A stretch of DNA of 64,000 nt, taken from Lumnitzera littorea (Eukaryota > Streptophyta > Magnoliopsida > Myrtales > Combretaceae). The number at the start of each line of letters is the position of its first letter. Within the stretch, counting starts at the first letter, position 1. Position numbers and translations under genes: made by a program. The stretch covers positions 71,949,752-72,013,751 of the forward strand of contig JAMXBB010000006.1 in the NCBI GenBank assembly GCA_024138015.1, in the 5' to 3' direction. Under the pieces are notes generated by a model. That model worked only from the letters and a program-made list of their open reading frames with translations, had not been told where the DNA came from and ran no database searches. Of the stretch, positions 1-11,026 are shown piece after piece.

Positions 1-477
1 CTTCTCTTCCTATTCCAAATATTCATCTGTATCTCCACTTCTATTGAAGGGTGAGATTTGGACCTTAACATTGTCTAGTCCTCAAGAAGCTTAGCATTCT
101 AGCTCCTATGCTTGATAATAACGAACCCCTATTTCTTCCTCTCTATACTCCTCGGCATCAATCTCCTCATCATTTTCCTTAGTCTCCTCTAACTTCAATC
201 TTCGTCTAGTAGCTCAATCTGCAACTCCTCCAACTCAAGGGGGTCGAACTAAGAAATTAGCCCAGCTACCATGGCTATAGCCTCTGTCCAAAACATTTTT
301 AGGTAGGTTTTGCCTATTAACTTGCATCATGGTGACCAAACTCTCAACAAGATTAGTTAGTCTATCAAGTTTGTCATTAATTGACCGAGGAGTGTTACAT
401 CCATTACGACCTCAACTAAGTTGAGTGCCACTACTCCGATCTCTAATAACACCTTAAACACTAAAGTATGACATCAT
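1..477 (-). pseudogene. Ty3/gypsy gag, N-terminal part, degraded, runs off left edge
   Basis: Read on the minus strand from an ATG at 477, one frame stays aligned to Ty3/gypsy gag to the window edge. It begins MMSYFSV and passes a coiled stretch with SINDKLDRLTNLVESL. An acidic E/D-rich linker follows, then ISPFNRSGDTDEYLE, the start of the retrotransposon gag domain. In-frame stops replace expected Gln, Trp or Arg codons. The same layout (a coiled stretch resembling SIDQRLDKVANLL, acidic linker, SFNRFRNVDEYLEWEEK) occurs in element C near 59.1-59.5 kb, which supports the call. Gag forms the virus-like particle in the cytoplasm. This copy cannot make a full protein, and the zinc knuckle and pol lie outside the window. 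Confidence 0.8.
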
Positions 478-804
478 ATAATACGTTCAAATAAATTAAC
501 AACACAATATATGGGAAAACAATGCTATTGTACTACCTAAAACTTTAACTAACACGTTAACAACTTTAATACCAAAGAGTCACTTGAACAGAATAGGAAT
601 GAACTTGCTTTGCTTTCGTAGTGACAAATAGAGTAACAACTAAACCACACTCATTAACATACAAATCTTCACTACATAGCTCACTAACTCTAGATTTACT
701 CTACACGAATACATTATAGCAACTATGGAAGGAATATAGCAGCCATTAACAATAAAGCAAACCAAAACTTTACTACAACTTTATACACTCCCTTTCAAAA
801 CCAT

Positions 805-816
805 GCTTTGATACCA
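805..816 (-). promoter_or_regulatory. Primer-binding site of the minus-strand element
   Basis: On the minus strand this reads TGGTATCAAAGC, one base from TGGTATCAGAGC, the usual plant PBS complementary to initiator tRNA-Met. It lies between the putative LTR end (827) and the gag start (477), the expected order for a minus-strand LTR element. Confidence 0.75.
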
Positions 817-826
817 GTAAAGCTAA

Positions 827-1640
827 TGTGTCTCTAGGGTTGGATATATGGAGAAGCACCACAATGAAGTAATTGGAAAAGAAGACAAAGAAAAGCTAGC
901 AAAGCTTAGGTAGCTATTAATTAGTTATGATAAACCAATTAATCCTACTCGGACTAGAATCCACTAGATAGGACTCACCGGTCCCAACTGAAAGGTCACT
1001 TGCCACTACTTTTTGCTAAAGAAAATAGATAAAAGTTAAAGGGTAATGAGAACACTAGGGTTGCTCAAAGGAAACTTGAATAATATTCTTATGTTGAGGA
1101 TTTTCTTATTATCTACGTACAATTAAGTAGGGGTTTTTATACCCATTCACTAGAGTTACTTTACATGTATAAAAAGACAAAAAGGTATTCTTACAATTAG
1201 GTTATGTAATACATATTAAAAGGGGTAAAAGAGACAAAGAATATTCACTATAGAAAGTAGCGAATCATTCTAGAAAGTCATGCTAGAAGACACCTGTCAC
1301 TCAATGGCTAAATGTTAGAAATATGGTACAAAGTAGATGAGAAAAAGAATTTGCAGTTAAGGGCCGACCTAATATAAAATAGGTCAGGGCCTGATCAGTC
1401 TTGCTGTAGAGTAGTTAGCTGGGGTTGGGGTCGGACATCTATTGTTGGTTTAAGAGCTCAGCTCAAATAGTCTTAGGACTGTTTTCTCAGATATTATGTC
1501 ACAGCACGGCTGTTCAATAGATTTGGCATACGTAAAGGCTTGGCAGTTAGGTTGATAGAAAAGGGAAATACAGAGGTTGAGATAGGACTTTCATTCTCGA
1601 GTAGGGCATCGAGCTAGTATCCTTCAAGTAAGTCCTTGGA
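827..1640 (-). mobile_element. 5' LTR of the minus-strand Ty3/gypsy element (outer limit uncertain)
   Basis: On the minus strand the LTR would end ...AGACACA at 827, ten bases before the PBS. A TATA-like box lies inside at 1130-1144. The outer (5') end is not fixed: no partner LTR is in the window, and the sequence grades into a short repeat block and rDNA beyond about 1640. Confidence 0.5.
1130..1144 (-). promoter_or_regulatory. TATA-like box in LTR
   Basis: The minus strand reads GGGTATAAAAACCCC, a strong TATA context about 300 bp upstream of the LTR end. This fits the U3/R boundary. Confidence 0.5.
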
Positions 1641-1694
1641 GTCCTCTAGCTCGACTTCGTGTGATCGGTCTAGGGGGGTGATTCCTATCACCAT

Positions 1695-1798
1695 CAATCC
1701 AAGATGGTGTGATAAAAATTTTCAAATTTGTCAATCCAAGATGGTGCTTAAATCCATTAATCCAAGTTGGTGCTTAAATTTGTCTCTCCAAGATGGTG
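1695..1798 (+). repeat. Short tandem repeat, four copies of a CCAAGATGGTG-containing unit
   Basis: Near-copies of AATCCAAGATGGTG start at about 1695, 1732, 1758 and 1784, spaced 37, 26 and 26 bp. The first is set in a near-palindrome (ATCACCAT ... ATGGTGTGAT). The block abuts the rDNA fragment. An open frame from 1636 to 1935 across it has no recognisable domain. Confidence 0.7.
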
Positions 1799-1899
1799 CT
1801 AAATCTAATGAATTAAAAAACCATCTATCTAAGATGTTTATTCAAGATTTACTCCAACGTGATAAATTTTGTTTTCTTGAAGAGTTTTCGTCCATTCAA

Positions 1900-2431
1900 A
1901 GCAATCGCATGGACCATCACAATACTTTGTTTTAATTAAACAGTTGGATTCCCCTTATCCATACTAGTTCTAAGTCAGCTGTTCGATGCTTGGGGAAGGC
2001 CCCTAAGGGAGTCGTTCCCAGTCCATCCCCCGGCCGACATATGGCAACCTGCTCTCACCGCGGAAGTAGCTCGAGCAATCCACCGACAATTGACAGGTTC
2101 GGGACTGGGACCCCCATCCCTAGCCCTTAGAGCCAATTCTTTTCCCGAAGTTATGGAGCCATTATGCCAACCTTGCTTGCCTACATTATTCCATCAACTA
2201 GAGGTTGTTTACCTTAGAGACTTGATGTGGTTATGAGAATGACCAAGCATGGGAGGCACTCAATCCTCCAGATTTTCAAAGGCCGCTGAGGGCGCACCGA
2301 ACACCATGCAACGTATGGTGCTCTTCCAACTGCTGGACCCTACCACCAGCTGAGCCGTTTCCAAGGTGGGCAGGCTGTTAAATAGAAAAGTTAACTCTTC
2401 CCGAGGCCCCAACTGACATCTCCAAACTTTA
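1900..2431 (-). pseudogene. Degraded fragment of cytosolic 26S (25S/28S) rRNA gene
   Basis: The minus strand follows the large-subunit rRNA for about 530 bp. Recognisable pieces in order are GGGGCCTCGGGAAGAGTTA, TTAACAGCCTGCCCACC, AACGGCTCAGC, a piece close to the universal TGTAGGCAAGGGAAG region, CTTCGGGAAAAG, GGTGGATTGCTCGAGC and TGTTTAATTAAAACAAAG. Differences from conserved rRNA are mostly C-to-T or G-to-A, so it is not a functional rRNA. It is an isolated internal piece with no flanking 18S, ITS or rest of 26S. A 134-codon open frame on the minus strand (2260-2664) is a chance translation of this rDNA. It may be an old transposed or retroposed rDNA piece carried next to retroelements. 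Confidence 0.92.
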
Positions 2432-2650
2432 AGCCAACTCTTAGAGTGTGCTTGTTTATTTTCCATGAAATTTCTCTCCTTTTGATCTTCCACATCAAAA
2501 ATATTACTCACTCTCCACAAAACTCCTAGTAAATCAAATTGAGGATAACTAGCTAATAGCAACATTGTGTGATCTTTCATAGGGTAAAAGTGATATGTTT
2601 TTGTCTTCATGTTAAAGTTTTCCTCATACTTTACTATAAAGAGGGGTGGC
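2432..2650. other. Unassigned spacer ending in a purine-rich tract
   Basis: No coding match seen. The last bases before family A LTR copy 0 (AAAGAGGGGTGG at about 2638-2649) are purine-rich and sit where a polypurine tract would prime plus-strand synthesis of the adjoining LTR. Confidence 0.4.
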
Positions 2651-3304
2651 TTTAAACAACTCATTTTTACCCCTTATAATTTTATAACTTATTTTCAAAA
2701 TAAAGAAAAAGGAACATAATTGAAAAATACAACAAATTAGAAAATTTAGAAGAAAATACAAAAAAGAAAAAAGAAAATCGAAGAAAAATAAAATAAAAAA
2801 TTTAGTAAAATAGAATATTTAAGGTAGAAGTCTCAAGTCAATTTTACGATCATTTATAAAGAGTCATTTCATTTTTAGGGTTGAATAAAGTTAAGATACA
2901 CATATACAATTTAACCTATATTTGAGAATATTAAATTGTTTATGAAAACTTAATATCCGGGCTATGATTAATGTTCAATTTTATATTTTTTTGTAAAAAT
3001 GAAATTAATATAAGTTAATTGTTGTTTCAAACGGTGCTCGGACCGAGTTGAAATTAATTGATTTATAGAAAAAATATAATTAGCCATACAATCAATGAAC
3101 TGGAGCTCATATAATCACTAAATTGAGTTCGATTTGAAAATTATTTTTAATACATGTGTATTAGACCTATGATGGAAATTTTTGCAATTTCAAAATTTCC
3201 TTAACAACAAATAGATCTAAGGTTCAATTTGGTTTGAATTGGTTTTATTGTTTAAAAATGGTTCAAGCATGCTTTGAAGCTTAAATAAAGGTAGATTCTA
3301 ATAA

Positions 3305-3430
3305 ATGGCATGAGTAAGTTAATGGCTCTATGGTTCAACGTAGGCATAACAGGCTAGAGATTGTAAGTTTAAGCTCCAAGTGAAGCACTTGTACATGATA
3401 TTTTTTCCCTTTTCCTTGATGTAAGAATAA
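3305..3430 (+). repeat. tRNA-like (SINE-like) module, first of a pair in LTR copy 0
   Basis: An A-box-like TGGCTCTATGG (3323-3333) and a B-box-like AAGTTTAAGCTCC (3365-3377) are separated as in a tRNA gene, followed by a T/C-rich tail (TTTTTTCCCTTTTCCTTGATG). It is a clear relative of the module at 3475-3600. No acceptor stem or intact tRNA fold is seen. Confidence 0.6.
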
Positions 3431-3474
3431 AAAAATAAATGAACAAATACACAAATATCGCTTTGATTTGATTT

Positions 3475-3600
3475 AAGCTAATGGCTTAGTGTTCTAACAT
3501 GCACATAATGGGTAAGAGATTGCGAGTTCAAGCTCCAGGGGAAGCGCTTATGCAGAATCATTTTTCCCCTTTCCTTAATGTAAAAATAAAAAATATATAA
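3475..3600 (+). repeat. tRNA-like (SINE-like) module, second of a pair in LTR copy 0
   Basis: A box TGGCTTAGTGT (3483-3493) and B box GAGTTCAAGCTCC (3524-3536) match the Pol III internal promoter consensus well. ATGGGTAAGAGATTGC lies between them and a TTTTTCCCCTTTCCTTAATG tail follows. It lies about 230-350 bp upstream of the LTR TATA box, the same place as the modules in LTR copies 1 and 2. Confidence 0.7.
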
Positions 3601-3828
3601 TTATGTGGAAATAGGTCAATTTTGATTTCGCTTGATTAGAGCCTCTTTGATGAAATCAAAGCATCTATTGAACATATCAAGCAAGAATAAAGATAAAGGA
3701 ACAAACGTTGACCTTTCTTCGCATCAAAATTTATTGATCTTGAATCAAATTCACAAAATACCCGTTTATTTTGAAATCTCAAATCTATCTGTTCTTTGAC
3801 TTTTCTTTTAAAATCAAGCTTTAATAAG

Positions 3829-3840
3829 TATAAAAAGGGG
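3829..3840 (+). promoter_or_regulatory. TATA box of family A LTR copy 0
   Basis: TATAAAAAGGGG. The matching site in LTR copy 2 is TTTATAAAAAGAGG at 44763. The C-rich leader begins about 120 bp downstream in both. Confidence 0.6.
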
Positions 3841-3949
3841 TTTAAGGAACTCGTTTTTATCATCAACAGTCACTTAGATTATTAGAAATCATACATCTAA
3901 GTTATTTTCTCTCTATAAGTTGTGGGTTCCAATTTGAAGTAAAAACTTC

Positions 3950-4290
3950 CATTCTTCAAGTTTCCCTACCATCAAAAACCCTAAGAACCACTCTTATTTC
4001 AATTCAATCTGTTGCCATTGAAGTTACCCAAGCCTTTTCTCTCTCTATCTTAAATCGATTGATACCCAAAACCACGAAAACCATCACTCTAACCTATGGC
4101 ATTGTCATCAATTGAATTTTTGCCTTTACAAATCCCATAAAACTACATTTTACTACTTGAAAAACTTATCAAAGCAACCTCTTTGTCCACTGTACATCTC
4201 CTTCAACTTATAGCTCGCCTATATCTATGTCCAACCCGATTGACGAACTACAAACCATGCCGAACCCTCATCTTTAATCCGCTGGACCCT
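3950..4290 (+). other. C-rich, G-poor leader of LTR copy 0
   Basis: Downstream of the TATA box the plus strand becomes C-rich and G-poor, as in the leaders of copies 1 (27090-27609) and 2 (44780-45492). It fits a transcribed 5' leader. No reading frame of note. Confidence 0.45.
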
Positions 4291-5062
4291 ACTCTTCACC
4301 TAGTGCATTTTTCCTAATTATTCTATTTATCTATTTTGTGTTATATTGCTTCATGTCAAATCCCTTCCCTTTCTAAGTTTAGGATAGAATAGGATTTCTT
4401 TTTTTCCCATAAAAAAATTGTTATTAATTAAAGGTGCTCTTTGTTTAAACTTAGGATAAATTTTCTTACTAATTTTTTTTTAGAATAATTTATGTTTTTC
4501 TCACTTAGAAAATAAATAAAGGAATCCTTTTCTAAAAAAAATGAATTAAATAAATTTACAAAAAATAAACACTTAAAAATTATAGCTTTTTTAGAGGATT
4601 TTTCTTAAATAAAATTAAATTGATAGAAACATAAACCTAGTTGTTTTTAGACAATAAAATGAAGTAAACCACTAAAGTTTTCCTAACTGAACTAAAAAAA
4701 TTCTAATCTCTACTAAATGATACATAAGAACCTACGAGGAAACTTAAAATAAAGAAAATTATTTTTCTATTTATAGATAAATTTATTTTCTTATTTACTT
4801 CTCTTTCTTTGTAATTAAAATTAATTTTCTTTATTTGTAAATTTAGAATTATTCTTTCAAGTTAATATGGTGTTTTGAAAAATAAAACTAATTTTGAAAG
4901 ATTAAAAATGGTACCCATATAGGGTTTAATAGGGCAGCCCCTGAATTTGAAATCCCTTATTTTGAAGAATCATTTTCAAAAATGATTTTCTCATACATCA
5001 ATAGTCAAATTGAGATCAATCCATGCAATAGGTTTTGATCTAACTCTTTTTTCCCAACCTTG

Positions 5063-5580
5063 TTTAGGTGATGACTTTGAATACTTAAACTTATAGAAAA
5101 TTTTGGTTTTCCTTAATCTCTAGTTGAGGATTAGTATTAAATAGGTTAAGGTTTCATACTAATCGGATTAAGAAAAATAAAACCAAAAAATTCAAACTTG
5201 ATAAGCCTTTTTTGTAAATTTACTTGCCTAAGATGTTGCCCTTTGAGGAAACTACATAAAAACACCATTTGTACTCAACTACAAGAATAAAATTATCAAA
5301 TATTCATCTTCTTCATCCTTGTACTTTTGTTCCCATTATGAACCAAGTCCAACCCCTAATCTTATCTAGCTTCTTTAAGCAAGAGCTAATGGCAAGTGAC
5401 CTTGGTGTAAAGCTTGTGAGTCATATCAAGCTAAGCCCCAAGTTCATATCAGACATTTGGTGTGTCATATCCAAGTGTTTAGGCATGACATAACTCAACC
5501 CTTAACTACCATTTGCCTTTCAAACAATCTTAAGGTATGGACCCACTCCTATTCATGAGATAGCTCATGCATGTTCACCC
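5063..5580 (+). other. Post-LTR leader and start of a decayed interior
   Basis: The first ~110 bp (with GGATTAGTATTAAATAGG) align to sequence just after the PBS in the family A copies at 35.5 and 52.5 kb. From about 5269 a short open frame of 74 codons has no recognisable domain. Most of gag, protease and RT expected between leader and integrase are missing, so an internal deletion is inferred. Confidence 0.45.
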
Positions 5581-6240
5581 ACATAAAGACCTATACCACT
5601 TCCCTAAGGCAATAGGTAATTAACAGTACATCATTATAGCCATGGACTACTTCACCAAGTAGATAGAAGCATAAGCCATAACTAAGATTATAGAGAAGAG
5701 AATGGAATCCTTTATCATCAACTCCATATTGACTTGATTTTGTGCCATTTATGTAATCATTATAGATAATGGATCCCAATTCAATAATCTAAAGTTTCAT
5801 GCCTTTTGTGAGCGATACCACATCAACATTCATTACACTTTGGTAGCCTACTAGCAAACTCATGGTCAAGTAGAAGCGGCTAATAAGACCATCCTCGAGA
5901 GTTTGAAGAAAAGGATAAATTAGGCCAAAGGTTAATAGGCCAATGAACTCCCCATTATCCTGTAGGGTTCTAAACTACCCATAGGACAGTAATAAGGAAG
6001 ATACCCTTTAGCTTGGCCTTTGGCATTAAGCCAGTATTTCCTAGTGAACTTAAGCTCCTTAACATTTGAACCTAAGATTTGAATACTACAATCAATTGGA
6101 TCGACATCTATACTAACGTTGATACAATTAAGGAAGTTAGGACTAAGTAAGCAAAAGGGTAACTGCTTAAGAGCATAGGGTAGTGAGATACTTGACGAGA
6201 ACAACACAAAGTACTAATAAAAATGATATTTTTAAAGACA
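5581..6240 (+). pseudogene. Tat-type Ty3/gypsy integrase, catalytic core and C-terminal part, degraded
   Basis: One plus-strand frame reads DLYHFPKAIGN, then IIIAMDYFTK (stop) IEA, a piece with IIIDNGSQFNNLKFHAFCE, THGQVEAANKTILESLKKR, then ELPIILWGYRTTHRT and PFSLAFG further on. This is the integrase order of the Tat/Athila side of plant Ty3/gypsy elements. The catalytic acids are present: Asp at 5588, Asp at 5765, Glu at 5873. The last two are 36 codons apart, the DD35E spacing. Stops sit where Trp or Gln is expected (the stop after DYFTK is TAG for TGG). Integrase would insert the cDNA in the nucleus; this copy is dead. RT is absent upstream. Confidence 0.85.
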
Positions 6241-7960
6241 TTTTATAAACAAAAATTCTCAAAACAATGTCAATCTCTTAAACAACTAGTGTATCGGATC
6301 GTTTGCAGTAATAATACTAATGAGTATTCATCAAGTTGATTTCTATAGGGAAAAGAGCTCAATTAAGTACTAGATCCTAATCTGCTACTCTAATCTAAGT
6401 GAGTTGAAGAGATAGGCTAGAATTGAAATTGAAATTGAAATACAAACAAAAAGTAACAAATACCATAACTACTAAAGATGTAGGCTTGTGACATGTTTTC
6501 GAAGTAGAGGTAAGGGTATGCCATTAAGATATCAAGTATGGTTTTTAACTGGCTTTTAATGGAATTCACTTAAGCTAGATCCCGAGTAAGCATCTCACTC
6601 AACTATGTAGTTGAAAATCTCATCTCAGTCTCATTTCCCTATATATAATCAACTAAATACTCAAATCTTGTCATGAATTAGGTATTCTAGTCCTAGAAAT
6701 TAGGGGGTCAATCTCCTCCCAATGTCATAACCTATCATAATCCACTAATCCACATAATGTAATATGAATTCAATGGCAAATGCTTAATATCCTTTCGGTC
6801 TCATAAGTGTAAGAACCTATCATTTACATTTCACCAACTCAATTAGGGAATTACACAACTAGTTTCCTCTCAGTCTCATAATTATGTAAACCCAATAATT
6901 CTCAAGGTGTACTTCCTATGACTAATTTCCTCTCGGTCTTGTAATCACGAGTAAACCCAATGAAAATTTCATTAAAAGCACTTCAAAGAGTTCAAATGAA
7001 ATACCAATCTTCAAAATCCCAATCAAATACACATATTAATATCATAACTGCAAAGTTACACCATTTACAACATCTACATTATCACAAACCTACTAAAAAC
7101 TACTTAGCTACTCATTATATCAACAACAACAACAAAAACAACAACAATAATTGATAAGAATGTAGCAACAAACTCCATTAATGAACAAGTAAACAAGATG
7201 AGAACAAGTGAACAAGAGGTTAAGCAAAGAGAATGTAGTAAATACTCAATAAACAAGCTTAAATGTGCATCAAAGTTACAAAACATTCACCAAATATCAT
7301 AGAAAAGTCATCAAACATGAAAACAAATAATGGGTTCGCAAAACTAAACCTAACTAGGCTAAAATCTTAATTGTGTCTTGCATTTCCAAATGCAAATGCA
7401 ACTATATATAGCTTTAGGCCATCGTTGTACAAGTCTACTAATCGATTGATAGATACATGTCAGCTCTAGGTTGATTTCATGTTTTATTGAACGTCGCATT
7501 TAAGGAGGATTAGGGTTTAGTCCAAAAATTGTAACCTTAATTTCTTCTATTGATCAATCAGTATGTATGAATCCATCCCTACACATTCTATTCACCAAGC
7601 CAACCTCTATAGTGATTGATTGTCCAACGAATGGCTATATTCCTAATGCTTCAAGCCATATTTATCAGTTGGTGGCTAAGTTGCCATTCAATCAGTAGGC
7701 CAAATTCCTTGACTCCATTGATTTTAGCCTCCTTGATCAAATGGTGAGGACCACCAAGACCGTTATAGCCCTTGTACACTTGCACGTAGCACATAAAATC
7801 AATTAGATTCTTCTAAAATTAATTCATTTTCATGCATTTTTTATAATTTTACACAAGTTGGTCCATCTTGTGCATAAACTCTAATTTCATGTAAAATTAA
7901 TAAGTTTTTGCTATATTTATGCACAAATGTAGGTTTTAATGTTAGTAAAAATTGTGTATT
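6241..7960. other. Non-coding retroelement interior with a recurring TCTCGGTCTCATAA-like motif
   Basis: No domain seen. Between about 6620 and 6950 a motif close to TTCCTCTCGGTCTCATAA occurs four times (near 6623, 6791, 6863, 6926), each followed by GTAAACCC-like or AACCC-like words. A CAA-rich low-complexity patch is at 7120-7150. At 7440-7740 several words close to GATTGAT recur. Probably post-pol sequence of the Tat-like element. Confidence 0.35.
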
Positions 7961-8936
7961 ATGAGCAACGATCAATACTACAACAAAAATTGTTCTACAT
8001 AAAGTATACAAGCTAATGACCTAATATCCTAGAAGATCGAAACCTCTAAAGCATAGGAAGGCCAAGGCAAGGTTGCACCAAAGTAAGAGGACCTCTTGAG
8101 GGTAAATGAAGACTTAGGGAACATGGCATATAGGCCATAAAAGATTGGATGATATTCAAGTCCCTAGAACATGAATTGCTAATAGTTTATCACTGTATTT
8201 CAAATGAATGGAATATGTTCAATTTTTATGTACATAAAATACCATTCTTTACCCATAAATTGTGTCTTTCTAAAACCTACCTCCAACTACTTCTACCCAA
8301 TGTAATTTTTCCTTCAATATAAATACAAAATACTTAGCTTTTGTAGTAATTTTGTTGGCTATTAGGCTTAAGGAAAACCACGAGATCGAGTTCTTAAACT
8401 CTTAGGATCTTGATCTAAGGCATCTATGCTAAATGTTTAAAAATCTAAGGCTTTGAAATCTAGAGGAAGTCTAAATATCTTAATAAGCCTAAGGCTCAAA
8501 TTCAAGGATCACACGAGAGAATTAAGCAAGAGAAAACTGAGGTTATAAAGCTCGAAGAATTCTATGGAAAAGGCTTTAAAGACTAAGCCAACTAAGTGTA
8601 AGTACAAAACCTTGTAAGCTCTTAAGCTCAAGGAACATCAAAATAACAAGCATGCAAAGAACAAGAGAACACCAAAGAGAAACAAGACATATATTCATAA
8701 AGCCTCATAGGTCGACGTAACAATCTTTACATGTACAAGTATTCCAATAAAGATTGTCTAGATGAAAGGAAAAGAAGGGCACAAAGCAGAGATACAATTA
8801 GACAAAACGAATGAAAAAGAAAGAAACTTAGTTAGCCTAAGGTGCTTCTCTAAGTCTTTCAACATAAAATTCCTCTAAGAGCTATAGCTAGATTGGTTAG
8901 GAGCTAAGATAGTTAGCATAAGTAGAACAAAGGCAG
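7961..8936. other. Unassigned stretch with a TATA-like site
   Basis: Contains CAATATAAATAC at about 8317-8328 and a purine-rich plus strand with repeated words such as CTTAAGCTC and TCTAAGGC. No reading frame or terminal repeat was recognised. It may be LTR or leader of a decayed element. Confidence 0.3.
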
Positions 8937-10390
8937 CTAAAGGAGCAAAGGTTTGGCCATCAACTTAAGAGTCATCCTAATCTTAGAAGTAAGGTCCTTG
9001 CCCTTAAAGTCCTCCTCATCTTTGGACTCTAGCTCTAGGGGAGAGGATTGTTCCTCATCTTTAGACTCTAACTCTAGGGGAGAGGGTCCATAAAGGATAA
9101 GCACTTCATGTTGACGTGAGGATGAGTTTCCCATACAAGTCTTCTAGCTTTGTAGATCTCCCAGAAGGACTAAGTTTTCTGGAATACATCATACTCTATG
9201 CTATTAAAGATTGAGTTAAAGAAATTCTTTTATACCTTAAGGAGGACGAATTTTTCAATCTTTAGGTCAAACACCTGGTCAAGAAGATAGGTACCCTCCT
9301 TTTAGCTTACCTTCTCCTTAGTTGTGGTAAACTCTAAAGATGCTTTATGTTTTGCCTCCTCCTCCTCTAACTCTTTGGTAACCCTCTTCATGTCGACACA
9401 AAGTTATTTGTTGTTCTCTTCAACCACTCTAGCCTCAACCTAAGCATCTTTGGCTTCCCTTCTAGCTCCTTTATCTTCTCCCTTGTAACTTAAAGTTTCT
9501 AAAGGGCCTTAGCTGTCACACAATGGCCTTGAACACTTCCTCCTTAGTGTCCTTTGCTATTGCAATAGGAAAGCCATGGTGTTAAAAGTGCAATCAAGAC
9601 CACCCAACAAACTACAAAGGCTCTAAATTGGGTTACCCACTCCCTTTAAGTGCACCAACAATCCAGCATCTTCAACATGTGAACAATAGCTTGCTGACTA
9701 ACTATACAAATGAGCTAGAAAAATCGAGAGTAATCCTAACCTACAATGTCATGTACTAACCTCATAGAGCTTTGTGAAGGTCATGAGATCAAACTCCTCA
9801 TCTTACTTTTGTTATTACTTATTTTTATACTTTTCATCCATCATAGGGTTGTCTTAAGGAAGAATGGAGCCCTATAATAACTTTATACTCGGCCCTCTAA
9901 GGTTTATGCTTGCCTCATTGGAATATACACACTGAGGTCAATAAATGTACTTAGCAAGAGGGACAACCTATGCCGTTACAGTTGAGATGACTTAAGTATC
10001 TTATGGGTTGGAATCCCATAGCTTAGTGCCTTTTGCCTCTAAGATGTATTCTTTTATGCTTATAAACCTGTTAGCTTGGGGGTAAAGGAGAGGTAACACT
10101 TGCTTGTTGTATGTTAGATCCTCCTAACCTATTGTTTTAAGCCTCGACTAGAGCTTCTTTCCTAAGCTTAATCCCATACTTCGAGGGTATGGTGATACAA
10201 CCATTATCGAACACCAACACATCCTTGTCAGTCCCATTAGAACTACTCTTAGTGAACCTCCCCCTAGTTTCACGCTAGAGAGGACCTCTAAGGGGATCTA
10301 TTCCTCTTTCTCTTCCCTTATTTGATTCAAGATAGCCATAAGTAGTAGCTACTTGAGCAACCTTTTTTACTACTCTCCTTTTTGTAATGT
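8937..10390 (-). pseudogene. Eroded antisense reading frame with K/E-rich coiled-coil-like segment
   Basis: The minus strand gives protein-like text broken by stops: from about 9440 a segment with VEARVVEENNK and DMKRVTKELEEEEAKHKASLE (a likely coiled coil), then GTYLLDQVFDLKIEKFVLL and NSIFNSIEYDVFQKT. The tail has a 13-residue tandem repeat, SPLELESKDEEQS, in two copies. Upstream (10200-10390) it reads VATTYGYLES and DKDVLVFDNGCITIPSKYG. I do not recognise the family. It is antisense to, and downstream of, the Tat-type integrase, a place where Tat-lineage elements are known to carry extra antisense ORFs; that link is an inference. Confidence 0.4.
9014..9084 (-). repeat. 39-bp tandem duplication inside the antisense frame
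   Basis: CCTCATCTTTGGACTCTAGC (9014) recurs as CCTCATCTTTAGACTCTAAC (9053). The 39-bp period equals 13 codons, so the frame is kept and a 13-residue acidic repeat results. Confidence 0.75.
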
Positions 10391-11026
10391 GCTATGTTCA
10401 GTCAATTACCAAAAATGAAGCTTGTAGCACTCTTGGCTAGAAAGCTAACACCTACAAGGCAAACACTTGGTTAGAAAGTGGAAATAACTGCCTTAACAGC
10501 TTTATTAAAATACCGTATCGAGTAAAGGCACTAACTTAGAGGAACTACTATTAATGATGAAGAGTGACAATTATAGATCTATGGCCACTTTAATACAACT
10601 TTAAGGAAGGAAATATCTTCCAACCGTTGTTTCTCTTTGTCTCCTTATCATTAAACGAGATTGGTTCCTTATAAATGAACAGATCCACTAATATTTTAAC
10701 ATTCCACACTATTCCACCTTAGCAATTAAAAAGATAAAAAATTACATTGGTTGCGTTATTGTCATAGGTCCTCAAGACTTTGATATGACCGATTTAGATG
10801 AAGATTGCCCACTTTGTCCAAAAGTTTGATTATTAATCTACTAATTCTAGATATGGATCAAGGATTTTAAATGCTCTAATATCTTTTTACCTCCATAAGT
10901 CAACAAATACCACCAACCATCCTATGACCTTTTTAAGATGAGGAAGCATCAGCAAAGGGTTTGTATAGCCCTTACTTTGAACCAAGTGCATGAAACCTCG
11001 AAGGCCACCAAAAGGTAGTTGTTTAC
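10391..11026. other. Unassigned sequence left of the family B array
   Basis: No coding match or terminal repeat recognised. The five bases before LTR1 are TTTAC; those after LTR3 are CTTTG. No target-site duplication is therefore visible for the whole array. Confidence 0.3.

Larger units (their letters stand above)
2651..5062 (+). mobile_element. Family A (Tat-like) LTR, copy 0
   Basis: This stretch follows the same order of landmarks as LTR copies at 23178 and 43791. It has an AT-rich start with TCATTTTTACC, a run of A-rich short words, AAGTCTCAAGTCAA, tRNA-like modules, a TATA box (3829), a C-rich leader (3950-4290), then AACCACTAAAGTTTT and a 3' part ending near TTAGGTGATGACTTTG. The last piece aligns to TTGGTTGGCGACTCC in copy 2, the likely PBS junction. 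Divergence is high and the edges are approximate. It is non-coding. Confidence 0.6.

Noticed and set aside
2260..2664. 134-codon open frame on the minus strand
   Set aside because: It is translated 26S rDNA plus flanking sequence, not a protein gene.
3475..3600. A functional tRNA gene
   Set aside because: Only A-box and B-box words match; acceptor and anticodon stems do not pair and there is no plausible anticodon loop. Better as a SINE-like module.
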